Source of the DNA: Spirosoma aureum
GTDB taxonomy: Bacteria; Bacteroidota; Bacteroidia; Cytophagales; Spirosomataceae
Direction: 5' to 3'
DNA: 64,000 bases
NCBI RefSeq assembly: GCF_011604685.1
Contig: NZ_CP050063.1
Span: 7,295,001-7,359,000 of the forward strand
Each line of letters opens with the position of its first letter. Within the stretch, counting starts at the first letter, position 1. The notes below the pieces were generated by a model. The model worked only from the letters and a program-made list of their open reading frames with translations, did no database searches and was not told where the DNA came from. Made by a program: the position numbers and the translations under genes. Positions 8,643-18,433 of this stretch are shown piece after piece.

Positions 8643-9617
8643 CTACAGTACAAGTACGGCTTTACCTACAACTTTTCGATCCATCAGGGCACGGAGAGCC
8701 AGCGGAGACTCGTCGAGTGAGTACGTACTGTGAATATGCTGTTTCAACTGTCCGGTGGTTATCCAGTGTAAAATCTGCCCGAAATTGCTCATACTTAGTT
8801 TTGGCTCCCGTTGCGCGAACGCTCCCCAGAACACACCTACGAGGGAAGCTCCTTTCAGGAGCGTTAGATTCAGAGGAATGTTCGGAATGGAACCAGCCGC
8901 AAACCCAACAACCAGATACCGGCCTTTCCAGGCCAGCGACCGGATACTCGGCTCGGCATAACGATCACCAACCGGATCATAGACAACATCGACACCATTG
9001 CTGTTGGTGAGAGCCTTGAGTCGTTCGCGCAGGTCTTCGGTTGTATAGTTTATGGTTTCGGTAGCGCCCATCTGGCGACAGACCTGGAGCTTTTCGTCGC
9101 TCGATGCCGCAGCAATGACGGTTGCCCCCATCAGTACCCCCAACTGAACGGCAGCCAGCCCCACACCGCCAGCGGCTCCGAGCACCAGCAATGTCTCGCC
9201 TGGTTTCAGGCTCGCCCGGTCTTTTAGGGCATGATAGGAGGTGCCATAGGTGTACATTGTCGAAGCAGCCGTGATGTAATCCATACCAGCAGGCATGGGC
9301 AAGGTCGTTGCCGCGTTACCAGTAACTTCTTCAGCAAACCCTCCATGCCCCGTCAGTGAAAAAACATTATCCCCTACGTTCAGATGCGTCACACCCTCCC
9401 CCACTTCTTTCACGATACCGGCCACCTCGCCACCCGGCGAAAAGGGGAATGACGGCTTGAACTGGTATTTGCCTTCAATCATGAGCGTATCTGGGAAATT
9501 GACACCACAGGCTTTTACGCTGATGACAACCTGCCCTTTACCGGCTTTGGGCGATTCAATTTCCTCAACAACAAGTGTTTCGGGCGGTCCAAACTGTTTA
9601 CACAAAACTGCTTTCAT
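8643..9617 (-). CDS. zinc-free medium-chain dehydrogenase, NADPH:quinone oxidoreductase-like
   Basis: A 324-residue enzyme starting at MKAVLCKQFGPPETL. The longer frame to 9707 adds 30 residues with no family resemblance, so the ATG at 9617 is chosen. The N-terminal GroES-like domain has PFSPGGEVAGIV; the Rossmann domain has LVLGAAGGVGLAAVQLG and a conserved GATETINY segment; no structural-zinc cysteine cluster is seen. The family reduces quinones or enones with NADPH, often as a detoxifying enzyme. It is divergent from the serine hydrolase gene at 9748 and shares about 130 bases of upstream DNA with it. Confidence 0.9.
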   Translation of the reverse strand: MKAVLCKQFGPPETLVVEEIESPKAGKGQVVISVKACGVNFPDTLMIEGKYQFKPSFPFSPGGEVAGIVKEVGEGVTHLNVGDNVFSLTGHGGFAEEVTGNAATTLPMPAGMDYITAASTMYTYGTSYHALKDRASLKPGETLLVLGAAGGVGLAAVQLGVLMGATVIAAASSDEKLQVCRQMGATETINYTTEDLRERLKALTNSNGVDVVYDPVGDRYAEPSIRSLAWKGRYLVVGFAAGSIPNIPLNLTLLKGASLVGVFWGAFAQREPKLSMSNFGQILHWITTGQLKQHIHSTYSLDESPLALRALMDRKVVGKAVLVL

Positions 9618-9747
9618 AAATAGAATGGGTTTAGAATGGAATGAATGGTTGATCTGGGTGTCGTTTAAAAGGCTCCGATCCTGAACCAGAAGCATAACTC
9701 CGATCAACGCGAAAGTACTATCTTTATCCGATCAACCTGAACTGTTT

Positions 9748-11325
9748 ATGAACCGTATCGCTCTACTTGTCACCTTCTTCTGGGCTTCGTTTGCGTTTAG
9801 CCAGTCAATGCCTAACGGAAGCTCTATTGCGGCATCGTCGCAACAGAAAAATTACCGACCACCCATCTTTACGGACCCCGATCGGCTGGCTAAAATTGAA
9901 TCGCTTTATCCAGTAATCGACAAAATTTACCAGGACTATGCCGCTAAAAATCATTATCCGGGTCTTGCTTATGGGTTGGTGGTCGATGGCAAATTGGTGC
10001 ATTCCGGTGGATTTGGCTATACGGAAGTAGCACGTAAAACACCCGCAACGCCCAGGTCCGCATTTCGCATTGCATCTATGACCAAGAGCATCACCGCAAT
10101 GGCCATTTTAAAACTGCGTGATGAGGGAAAACTCCTGCTCGATGCGCCTGTCTCGAACTATATTCCGGAAGCGGCTAAACTTACGTATCTAACAGCCGAT
10201 GCGCCAGCTATGACGGTTCGTAACCTGATGACACACTCAGCAGGTTTTCCTGAAGATAATCCGTGGGGTGACCGTCAGTTGGCCGATACCGATGACGAAC
10301 TATTGGCGCTCCTCAAAAAAGATGTATCATTCTCCAATGTGCCTGGTGTGGCCTATGAATACAGCAACCTTGCTTTTGCCATGTTGGGGCGGATTATTAC
10401 AAAAGTATCGGGCAAGCCGTATCAGCAATACATCACCGAAACCATTCTGAAACCACTCGGCATGACGCATACCGAATGGGAATATACCAAAGTGCCAGCC
10501 GATCAACTGGCGCATGGTTACCGTTGGCTTAACGAACAATGGGTTGAAGAGCCCCTACTGCACGATGGTATCTACGGGGCCATGGGTGGCCTGATTACAT
10601 CCATTGAGGATTTTAGCCGGTATGTCGCGTTTCATCTATCGGCGTGGCCTCCACGTAATGATGCCGAAACAGGGCCGATCAAGCGAAGCTCAGTCCGGGA
10701 GATGCAGCTACCGCGAACATTCCGCGATCTGAATCCGGGATTTCGATTTCCCGGCGGCCGGGTTAGCCCAATGATCAACCACTATGCGTATGGCTTAAGC
10801 TGGAGCCGCGACGGCGACGGCCGCGACTATGTTGCTCACAGTGGAGGGCTTCCTGGCTTTGGTAGCCAATGGCGAATCCTTCCCGACTATGGTATCGGCA
10901 TTATTGCCTACGGAAACCTGACGTATGCCAATCTGGGAACAGTGAACTGGGCTGTACTGGATACGCTGTTGTCAACGGCTAAACTGAAGCCCCGCCAGTT
11001 GCCTGTTTCGGCTGTTCTCAACCAGCGTAAAGCTGAATTGGTCAGTTTGCTGCCAAATTGGACGAATGCAGACAAGAGCCCGATTTTTGCCGAAAACTTC
11101 TTCCCTGATCAATCGTTGGAGGCCCGTCGAAAAGTGGCGCAGGCATTATTCGCCAAAATTGGCAAAGTGATTCGTGTTGGCGAATTGATTCCCGAAAATC
11201 AGTTGCGTGGTCATTTTGTGATCGAGGGTGAGCAATCCAGCGTGGATGTATTTTTTACATTGACGCCCGAAAATCCAGCTTTGATTCAGCAATTGGATCT
11301 GCATGAGCTGGCCCGTAAGCCCTGA
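9748..11325 (+). CDS. secreted serine hydrolase, class C beta-lactamase family
   Basis: A 525-residue protein with a Sec signal peptide (about 1-19, cleavage near FAFSQS). The beta-lactamase/DD-peptidase fold is marked by S110-MTK113 (SxxK), Y204-S-N206 (YxN) and a late HSGGLPGFGS box in place of KTG. A C-terminal extension of about 110 residues after the hydrolase fold is of unknown role. Family members include esterases, D-aminopeptidases and cell-wall peptidases; a true beta-lactamase is not implied. Acts in the periplasm or outside. It converges on the di-haem peroxidase gene. Confidence 0.9.
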   Translation: MNRIALLVTFFWASFAFSQSMPNGSSIAASSQQKNYRPPIFTDPDRLAKIESLYPVIDKIYQDYAAKNHYPGLAYGLVVDGKLVHSGGFGYTEVARKTPATPRSAFRIASMTKSITAMAILKLRDEGKLLLDAPVSNYIPEAAKLTYLTADAPAMTVRNLMTHSAGFPEDNPWGDRQLADTDDELLALLKKDVSFSNVPGVAYEYSNLAFAMLGRIITKVSGKPYQQYITETILKPLGMTHTEWEYTKVPADQLAHGYRWLNEQWVEEPLLHDGIYGAMGGLITSIEDFSRYVAFHLSAWPPRNDAETGPIKRSSVREMQLPRTFRDLNPGFRFPGGRVSPMINHYAYGLSWSRDGDGRDYVAHSGGLPGFGSQWRILPDYGIGIIAYGNLTYANLGTVNWAVLDTLLSTAKLKPRQLPVSAVLNQRKAELVSLLPNWTNADKSPIFAENFFPDQSLEARRKVAQALFAKIGKVIRVGELIPENQLRGHFVIEGEQSSVDVFFTLTPENPALIQQLDLHELARKP

Positions 11326-11399
11326 CTTTCAGGTATTTGCATGTATATTCATCGGTTCTATCCTCGAGAAATGGCCGCTGAACATACATGCCGATTCTC

Positions 11400-13193
11400 T
11401 TAAAGAGACTTCATAAAAGCGACTAAAGCTCGCTTTTCGGTGATTGTCAGGTTAAGTTTATCGAAGGGAAGCGTCTGGTTCTCCAGCCTAAATCCTAACC
11501 CTACTCCTCCCCCTTTGTCGTAGAATTCGACAACCTGATCCAGTGTTTTGTAAACGCCATTGTGCATGTAGGGAGCCGTAAGGGCCGCTTGCCGGATAGT
11601 GGGCGTTTTGAATGCATTGCGATGAATGCCAATCTTGGTTGATCGATAGCGACCTTCGTCGGCATCGAGCTGTCGTTCAGTTGCAGTGGCAGGAGCGCCG
11701 AGTACTTCGCTTTCCGTTTTGACGTAAGCCGGTGGTATCGTGCCATTGAACAGTGGAAAAAAATGACAGGTAGCGCATCTCCCTTTACCCATAAATACAT
11801 TAAAGCCCATTTTTTCCTGAGCAGTCAGGGCTACTTTTTCGCCACGCAGATAACGATCCGAACGGGTATTCAGACTGATCAATGACCGTACATAAGACGC
11901 AAGAGCGTTTTTCAGGTTTGTTTCCGTTAGGCCGTCGGCGTAGGCCTGCGCGAACTGTTTCTGGAATGTTGAGTCTTTTTGTAGAGCTGCGGTTGCACTG
12001 GTCAGAGAGCCACCCATTTCCTGCGAATTGTGAATGACATCGGTAATTTGATCTTCCAGAAAAAAAACTCTTGAATCCATAAACTGGAACGACTGAAAGG
12101 CCGCATTGACTAAGGTCGGTGTATTTCTGCCAATGCGATGTTTTGCGTCAATCGTTAATGGCGACGGTTCGCCATCGGTAAAGGCGCGATTGGGTTGGTG
12201 GCAACTTGCGCAGGTACGCTGCCCGTTTCCCGACAGAATGGGATTGAAAAAAAGCATCTTACCGAGTGCAACCCGATCGGCAGTGGGCGTGGCATGATTA
12301 TAGGGTAGAAAAAAAGTTGGGTCGAAAGCGTTGGTATCCGAAAGCGTTCGGGCGGTAGGCCGCAGCATCCGTTTGTCGGTTGCCAGCGGGTAACCAAGAG
12401 CAAGTTGCGTTTCCATGAGCAGACGGCTCAGTGGATAAGCATATTGTCGTATAAAGCCGAGTCGGTCAAACTGGTTGAACGTTTGCCCACGTATGGCCTG
12501 AATGGCTTTCGTGATTGTTTGGTGAAGCAGAGTCGCCTGTTGGGTGGCAATCGGATAAGCCAGCAGGGTATGATCCAGACTTTCGAGAGCCGCAATACCT
12601 TCGGGTAGGGAGTGCAGTGAGACCGGCGAGTCGAACCCCGTAATGCCCAGTGTAATCACGCGCATCACTTCCAGCCGCATCGCGTCAAAGATCTGGCTAT
12701 CTGTTAGTTCATTATAGGTTGCGACCCGACGTAACTGGCTGACCGTAGTTTTGATGGAAGCCATTTGCCGGAGTAAATCGGTTCGACGGGAAGCATCTAA
12801 CGGAAAAATCATTTCTTCCGTTACCTGAAACCCATTAGGCTGAATAACAATGCCAATGCCATCGTCTAGTTCACCTTCGGGTAAAGGGGGCCCGTTGAGC
12901 GATTTGGCCGATCCCGAAAAGTAAAATTCAGTCAGAAATTCAATCCGTTTGTAAGCCAGTCTCGACTGGCGGAACGCTGCCTGAACGATCGGTGCAGGCT
13001 GGCGTTTCTCAATGGTACTATATAGCTTGTTTACCGCTGAATCGAGCCGGGCAAGATCGGTCAGGTACGTTGTTTTAACGACCTTATGCGGTTGAATTGG
13101 GGTAAATGATTGAACCAGAACCGCTACCAGTATGAGCAGTAGGGAGGCCACGGAGCCATGTAAAACTGCTGATCGGTATACAGATCGTTTCAT
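11400..13193 (-). CDS. di-haem cytochrome c peroxidase (MauG/CcpA family) with helical N-terminal domain
   Basis: A 597-residue exported protein starting at MKRSVYRSAVLHG, followed by a membrane or signal segment; a start seven codons earlier (13214) is possible. Two haem-c sites are visible: CASCH at 328-332 and CATCH at 473-477, with the conserved HQPNRAFTDG and GRCATCHFFPLF contexts of bacterial cytochrome c peroxidases. The about 270 residues before the peroxidase domain are mainly helical and are not in the classical enzymes; they faintly recall imelysin-like periplasmic domains but I cannot confirm that. The expected role is reduction of hydrogen peroxide or oxidation of a substrate in the periplasm. 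Confidence 0.88.
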   Translation of the reverse strand: MKRSVYRSAVLHGSVASLLLILVAVLVQSFTPIQPHKVVKTTYLTDLARLDSAVNKLYSTIEKRQPAPIVQAAFRQSRLAYKRIEFLTEFYFSGSAKSLNGPPLPEGELDDGIGIVIQPNGFQVTEEMIFPLDASRRTDLLRQMASIKTTVSQLRRVATYNELTDSQIFDAMRLEVMRVITLGITGFDSPVSLHSLPEGIAALESLDHTLLAYPIATQQATLLHQTITKAIQAIRGQTFNQFDRLGFIRQYAYPLSRLLMETQLALGYPLATDKRMLRPTARTLSDTNAFDPTFFLPYNHATPTADRVALGKMLFFNPILSGNGQRTCASCHQPNRAFTDGEPSPLTIDAKHRIGRNTPTLVNAAFQSFQFMDSRVFFLEDQITDVIHNSQEMGGSLTSATAALQKDSTFQKQFAQAYADGLTETNLKNALASYVRSLISLNTRSDRYLRGEKVALTAQEKMGFNVFMGKGRCATCHFFPLFNGTIPPAYVKTESEVLGAPATATERQLDADEGRYRSTKIGIHRNAFKTPTIRQAALTAPYMHNGVYKTLDQVVEFYDKGGGVGLGFRLENQTLPFDKLNLTITEKRALVAFMKSL

Positions 13194-13455
13194 AAGGGAA
13201 AAAGTTGCGCCCATGCTTTCGACAAAAATAAGAGCAAATGGGCACCTATTTGCAAGGTAACCGAAGCATAACGTTTGCCGGGCCTGTACTCCGATTATAG
13301 GTTATCCCGCCTGTTTAATGGCATGCCTTCATGCTAAGATTATGAGCGTTGCTACGCGCCAATTAATTGAAAGTTAGCCAATTATTTGTAGATTTCTCAC
13401 TGCTTTCAAGTTACGGTGATAGCTTTGTTTGTTCATAATGCCTCTTTAACTGAAA

Positions 13456-16400
13456 ATGAAACAATTATTACCTATAGGCCAGCTGGTTAAAATTAGTGCT
13501 TTGGTGTTCTATTTGACCGCTGGAATACAGTCTATCTCAGCGGGCAAACTTACTATACGCAACGATGGCGAAACGCTCGTGCGAGGCCCCTATTTACAGA
13601 AGGCATCCCCAACCAGTATGACATTCCGCTGGCGTACCAACCCCGCTTCGATCGGTGTAGTTCGTTTTGGGGCATCAGCCAGTAGTCTGTCCGGGTCGGT
13701 AAGTGAGACAACGGCGGTTACAGATCATGAAGTAACCGTGACGGGCTTAACCCCAAATACACAATACTATTATTCGGTAGGTACGCCAACGGGGTCATTA
13801 CAGGGCGATGGAGCCAATTATTTCTACACCTTCCCGGCTGAGGGCACGCCAAAAAAGACCCGCATCTGGTCATTGGGTGATTTCGGCTACCTCAATTCTG
13901 CACGGCAGGCCAATGTAAAAAATGCGTTCAAAAACTATATGAAGAGCATTGGCGATCCATACATCGATCTCTGGCTCTGGCTGGGCGATAATGCATACAA
14001 TCAGGGTCTGGATAATGAATACCAGGCATATGTTTTCAGTTCGGACGTTGGTTATGGGGGTGATCGGTACATGAAGCAGACGCCCATTTTTTCGACACCG
14101 GGCAATCACGATTATGTGACCAATGAGCTACGGGTAAATCTGAACATTCCCTATTACGGTGTTGTCTCGCATCCAACCAACGCCGAAGCGGGAGGAGTAC
14201 CCTCGGGTACGGAGTCCTATTATTCGTTTAATTATGGTAACATTCATTTCGTCAGCCTGGATTCGGACCGCTATGAAGACAATACCGATGCGGCCTCCGA
14301 TGTTCGGTTTCTTGAGTCGAAGCCGCAGGTTACCTGGCTCAAACAGGATCTGGCTGCTGCCCAGGCGAATCCAAACGTAAAATGGATCATTGCCTTCTGG
14401 CATCATCCGCCTTATACCAAGGGCACGCACGATTCGGATACCAACAAACAACTTCGGGATGTTCGAATGAATCTATTGCCGGTACTGGAACAGTATAAAG
14501 TTGATCTGGTCATGTGCGGTCACAGCCACGTCTACGAGCGGTCGAGGCTTATGAAAGGACACTATGGCGATGCCCTTACGTACGATAGTAAGCTGCATAA
14601 TTCCGTTGATGGCAGTAACGCCAAATCAAGTGGCAAGTTCGATGGATCGCCTAATTCCTGCTATTATTTCAAAAGTCGCAACTCCGCCACCAATGAAGGC
14701 ACGGTATACGTAGTGAATGGTCACGGCGGAGCGCCGGGCGGGCGTATCTTATCGGGAACGGCTCAATGGCCGCATAATGCCATGGAAGTTGCCTACGACG
14801 ATGCCGGGGGATCAATGTACCTTGAAATTGAAGGCGGGAAACTGGTCTCGAAGCTGATTGCCGGAGATGGTTCCATTCAGGATCAATTTACCATTATTAA
14901 AGATGGAGACGGCTTTTCAGTTCCTTCTACTAACGGTATTGCCCGTAGCGCAACCTGCGAGTGCACGGATGGCAATAACCAGACGCATTATACCGATGCC
15001 GAACTTAATAAGTTACTTTCTATCAGCAAAAATGGGCAGAACATCGGCCGTGTTGGCGATGGAACGTTCAGTCTGCAATTAAAAGGTACTGCTGGCGCAT
15101 CGGTTATAGCCTCCAATAGTCCGACTAATTACGTGACTCTCCCATCAGGCTGGGTTGTTGCAAACCGCTATTATACGCTGAAACCGACCAATGAGCCATC
15201 GGCAGGCAATCCCGTTGCGGTGTCGTTTTATTATACGCAGGCTGATGTAGACGCTATTAATGGAAAACTGGGTCAGGTGTTAACGCCACAGCAATTGAAG
15301 GTCTTCACGATCAATGATGGGCCGACCACGTTCAATTCTGATCCGGCCAGTGGGCATACGGCTATTCCAAAAGCTTCGTCGCCGGGAGGCAGTGGCGCAT
15401 CAATTTTTACGTATAGCGCCAAACCTTCGGTCACCGGCTGGGCGAATTCAGGGGATGGCGGTAGCTTCCGGGCCGATTTTCTGACTGCCCGTTTGGGTAG
15501 TGGCGGCATTGGCGGTGCATTGAATGGCGCTGAACCAACAGCCAATCCAGTATCCGTAACGCTTGTTGCCAGCCCATCCGTAAGTCCGGGCCTGGCCAAC
15601 CTGTCCGCAAAAGTGGTGGGGGGCATGGCTCCGTTTAGTTACACATTCAGTGGTCCCGGTGTTAGTACAACGGCGGGTAATACCGCCAGAGTGACAAGTC
15701 TGACGGCGGGCGTTCAACTATTTAGCGTTACTGTCACGGATGCGGTGAGCCAGACGGCCACGGCCATAACTTCTGTAACCGTAACAGGCGGAGCGGCTGA
15801 TTGTGGCAATTATTTCGTCGGTGTAGGGGCCGGATACGCGAATACGACAGGTTGCGGCAATGTCGCATTAGGGCCAAATGCGGGTTATTCGAATATGACC
15901 GGCAATCAGTCAACATTTGTGGGTAGTTGGGCGGGTTTCTTCAGCAGTGGACAGGCCAACACTTTTGTTGGGTATAAGGTGGGGCTAAATACAACCACTG
16001 GAAATTTTAATACCTTTCTGGGTACGCTGGCCGGGCTTAACAATACGATTGGCTCAGCCAACGTCTTTTTGGGTGATAGCGCGGGCAGTGCCAATGAAGT
16101 AGGAAATAACAATGTATATCTGGGGACTAATGCGGGGAATGGAGCTGGTGTGAACGGCTCCAATAATGTCTCCCTTGGTTCTGAAAGTGGACGAAGCAAT
16201 CAGAATGGCCTTAATAATACCTTTCTGGGCTACCGGGCCAATGCGGGCAAAGCAGGACTGTCTAATGCTACGGCTATTGGTAACAATGCACGAGTGGATA
16301 TTAGTAATGCGATCGTGCTGGGCAACGGTGCCAATGTCGGAATTGGTACTGGTAGCCCCGGAAATAAGCTGGAGATCCGAGCTGATTCCAGTGGACAATC

Positions 16401-16947
16401 CGGTCTCCGATTAACTCAGCTTACCTCGGCCATGACGCCCCTTGGAAGTGCCAGTAAATTTCTGACTGTCAATGCGAAAGGCGATGTATATCTGGCAAAC
16501 TACGCCAGTGGTAGCCGGGCTGCGGCTTCTTCAGAAGATGGCTTTTGGCAACGTAATGGCCGTTTTTTGCAAAGTGTAAAGGGCGAGGCCATTATTATTG
16601 GCCAGGGCGTTAGCAAGACACCGGCCGATTATAACCTTTTTGTTTCTAAAGGTATTTTGACCGAGAAAGTTAAAGTTGCGATCAAAAATACGGACGACTG
16701 GAGCGATCACGTACTCGGGAAGACCTACCAGTTGCGCCCGTTAGCTGAAGTGGAACGATACATTCAACAATACCAGCATTTGCCCGGCATACCTTCGGCA
16801 GAAGAAGTTGTGAAGGATGGAATGGATGTGGGCCAAATGAATGCTAAACTGCTGGAAAAGATCGAAGAACTCACGCTTTACATTATCGAATTAAAGAAAG
16901 AAGTCAACAGCTTACGCCAGACAGTCAAACCAACCAAAAAAAGATAG
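13456..16947 (+). CDS. secreted purple acid phosphatase-like metallophosphoesterase fused to adhesin-like repeats
   Basis: A 1163-residue multidomain exported protein. After a signal segment (about 1-30) comes a fibronectin-like domain (44-127), then a calcineurin-like phosphoesterase with metal ligands D142 (GDFG), D178 (GDNAY), N217-H218 (GNHDY), H316-H317 (HHPP) and H356/H358 (CGHSHVYERS), the purple acid phosphatase pattern. Beyond about residue 500 there are Ig-like or PKD-like segments. Residues about 784-934 hold short glycine/asparagine-rich repeats of the type NTFLGxxAGxxN, resembling the head repeats of trimeric autotransporters. The C-terminal 90 residues (YQLRPLAEVERYI, QHLPGIPSAEEV, then an EELTLYIIELKKE coiled coil) match a tail common in large Bacteroidota surface proteins. 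It probably frees phosphate from organic esters at the cell surface. Confidence 0.88.
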   Translation: MKQLLPIGQLVKISALVFYLTAGIQSISAGKLTIRNDGETLVRGPYLQKASPTSMTFRWRTNPASIGVVRFGASASSLSGSVSETTAVTDHEVTVTGLTPNTQYYYSVGTPTGSLQGDGANYFYTFPAEGTPKKTRIWSLGDFGYLNSARQANVKNAFKNYMKSIGDPYIDLWLWLGDNAYNQGLDNEYQAYVFSSDVGYGGDRYMKQTPIFSTPGNHDYVTNELRVNLNIPYYGVVSHPTNAEAGGVPSGTESYYSFNYGNIHFVSLDSDRYEDNTDAASDVRFLESKPQVTWLKQDLAAAQANPNVKWIIAFWHHPPYTKGTHDSDTNKQLRDVRMNLLPVLEQYKVDLVMCGHSHVYERSRLMKGHYGDALTYDSKLHNSVDGSNAKSSGKFDGSPNSCYYFKSRNSATNEGTVYVVNGHGGAPGGRILSGTAQWPHNAMEVAYDDAGGSMYLEIEGGKLVSKLIAGDGSIQDQFTIIKDGDGFSVPSTNGIARSATCECTDGNNQTHYTDAELNKLLSISKNGQNIGRVGDGTFSLQLKGTAGASVIASNSPTNYVTLPSGWVVANRYYTLKPTNEPSAGNPVAVSFYYTQADVDAINGKLGQVLTPQQLKVFTINDGPTTFNSDPASGHTAIPKASSPGGSGASIFTYSAKPSVTGWANSGDGGSFRADFLTARLGSGGIGGALNGAEPTANPVSVTLVASPSVSPGLANLSAKVVGGMAPFSYTFSGPGVSTTAGNTARVTSLTAGVQLFSVTVTDAVSQTATAITSVTVTGGAADCGNYFVGVGAGYANTTGCGNVALGPNAGYSNMTGNQSTFVGSWAGFFSSGQANTFVGYKVGLNTTTGNFNTFLGTLAGLNNTIGSANVFLGDSAGSANEVGNNNVYLGTNAGNGAGVNGSNNVSLGSESGRSNQNGLNNTFLGYRANAGKAGLSNATAIGNNARVDISNAIVLGNGANVGIGTGSPGNKLEIRADSSGQSGLRLTQLTSAMTPLGSASKFLTVNAKGDVYLANYASGSRAAASSEDGFWQRNGRFLQSVKGEAIIIGQGVSKTPADYNLFVSKGILTEKVKVAIKNTDDWSDHVLGKTYQLRPLAEVERYIQQYQHLPGIPSAEEVVKDGMDVGQMNAKLLEKIEELTLYIIELKKEVNSLRQTVKPTKKR

Positions 16948-16951
16948 CTGT

Positions 16952-16986
16952 AATGTCCCAAACCGCATCGTACGGTTTGGGACATT
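16952..16986 (+). terminator. hairpin after the phosphatase gene
   Basis: Perfect 14-bp stem (16952-16965 with 16973-16986) and a 7-base loop, 5 bases behind the stop codon. No T run follows, so it may act as a factor-assisted terminator or as a 3' stabilising structure. Confidence 0.7.
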
Positions 16987-17108
16987 CTGCTTAGTCAACA
17001 TCCTGTCTAACAGGTATCCATTCTTCGTAATGACCACCGATACCCGGATAAATTACCCGTTTGTCAGCACCGTTCAGCGATCGCATGGCCGAAAAGAAGG
17101 GAAGTTCA

Positions 17109-17136
17109 TGCTCACCTGATCATAATCAGGTGAGCA
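17109..17136. repeat. perfect 12-bp inverted repeat
   Basis: Arms 17109-17120 and 17125-17136 are exact reverse complements with loop CATA. It lies between the convergent phosphatase and FAH-family genes. No T run on either side; possible second terminator or protein-binding palindrome. Confidence 0.65.
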
Positions 17137-17202
17137 GTCATATTGAACGAAAATGCGTCAGTAAAACAACCTCATTGAAGACACAAACGATACATCTCTA
17201 CA

Positions 17203-18039
17203 CTAACCAACAACGTTTTCCAGCGTTCCGATTCCATCGATCGTTATTCGAATTTCATCACCTGATCGAAGTGTGAAATCGTCGGGAGGAACAATACCAG
17301 TACCTGTCATGAGGAAACAGCCGAAAGGAAATGAGCATTCGCGGAAGAGAAACGAAACGAGTTCCGTATGCTGCCGTTTCATCTGGCTGATGGCAATGCT
17401 ATTGGTAAAGGCAGCCTGAAATTCCCGGATGATTTCCAGTTTAATCTGCGAATCGGGCGAGATTGGCGTCTCTGGAACGTATAGACATGGGCCAAGAGCC
17501 GCGCTACCGTCGTAGCTTTTGGCCTGCGGCAGATAGAGCGGATTTTCACCCTCAATACTCCGCGAACTCATATCATTACCACAGGTGTAGCCTACGATTT
17601 TTCCCGACGATGTAATAAATAGTGTTAACTCAGGCTCCGGTACATTCCAGGTCGAGTCGGCCCGAATGCGCACATTCGCCCCTGGTCCTACTACACGTTC
17701 CGGCGTTGATTTGAAGAATAATTCAGGGCGTTCGGCATCGTAAACCCGATCATAAAAATTATCTCCTCCCGACTTCTTCGATTCTTCCATGCGGGCATTG
17801 CGGCTACGCAGATACGTAACCCCCGATGCCCAGACTTCCTGCCGACCGATCGGAGCCAGTAAGCCCGTTTGTGCCCATTGCTGGTGATCGTCTGCGGGCG
17901 CTACCGATTTGGTTACCTCAAGCAGAACATCATACAGATTATCCTGATTGACTAAATCATCCCAGTTGTCGGCCGGAACAGTATAAAACAGATTATTCGA
18001 TTCAAGAACGATGCCGGAGCCGGTTTTGTAGAGTTTCAT
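17203..18039 (-). CDS. fumarylacetoacetate hydrolase (FAH) family protein
   Basis: A 278-residue enzyme of the FAH / 2-keto-4-pentenoate hydratase superfamily. The second half has the metal-binding pattern: the [27 protein letters not shown] segment carries the E-x-E acid pair, and the [15 protein letters not shown] stretch follows. The N-terminal part ([17 protein letters not shown]) resembles the Bacteroidota/plant-polysaccharide-linked FAH members that act on 2-keto-3-deoxy sugar acids. Likely a hydratase or hydrolase acting on a 2-keto acid in the cytoplasm. It stands alone, with a palindromic repeat in its upstream region. Confidence 0.87.
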   Translation of the reverse strand: MKLYKTGSGIVLESNNLFYTVPADNWDDLVNQDNLYDVLLEVTKSVAPADDHQQWAQTGLLAPIGRQEVWASGVTYLRSRNARMEESKKSGGDNFYDRVYDAERPELFFKSTPERVVGPGANVRIRADSTWNVPEPELTLFITSSGKIVGYTCGNDMSSRSIEGENPLYLPQAKSYDGSAALGPCLYVPETPISPDSQIKLEIIREFQAAFTNSIAISQMKRQHTELVSFLFRECSFPFGCFLMTGTGIVPPDDFTLRSGDEIRITIDGIGTLENVVG

Positions 18040-18092
18040 GCGAAAAGATTGAATACCATTTGTAAAGAACGATTGTACTGCGTTTTACTTTT

Positions 18093-18186
18093 AGGACTTT
18101 CGCTCAGAGCCGTAACACGGTTACTGATGCTACTTGTAATAACCACCGTTCGCGGTTGCGGTGGTACGGCTTGAAGTGAAAGTCCT
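18093..18186. repeat. dispersed palindromic repeat, copy A
   Basis: An imperfect inverted repeat: the left end AGGACTTTCGCTCAGAGCCGT pairs with the right end that reads the reverse complement with several mismatches. It belongs with the repeats at 20374-20453 and 36426-36515, sharing the terminal AGGACTTTCGC and an inner CCGT-CAC-GGTT core. It lies in the divergent gap between the FAH gene and recO (18040-18433), the rest of which shows no gene. Confidence 0.75.
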
Positions 18187-18433
18187 AGCTTTATCGAAAT
18201 GCATTGATTGATGGGGTGATCAATCGCATATGTTATCGGTCAAAAATAAGGAAACAAGCTAAGAATGGCCTTTGCTTCGTTAAAAATTGGCTGAGCAGCG
18301 AATCTTTTAATCCGTGCGGCTGAGCTACCAGACGTATCGGTTCCTGCGCCATGAAATCAGGAAATGCAGTCAAAAATTCAGCAAAAAAGAACTAACTTAG
18401 TAGGCTTACTACCGCATCGGCGGTTCGACAACA

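Noticed and set aside
14128..14451. Antisense ORFs in the metallophosphoesterase gene
   Set aside because: They are complements of the conserved metal-site region with no family resemblance.
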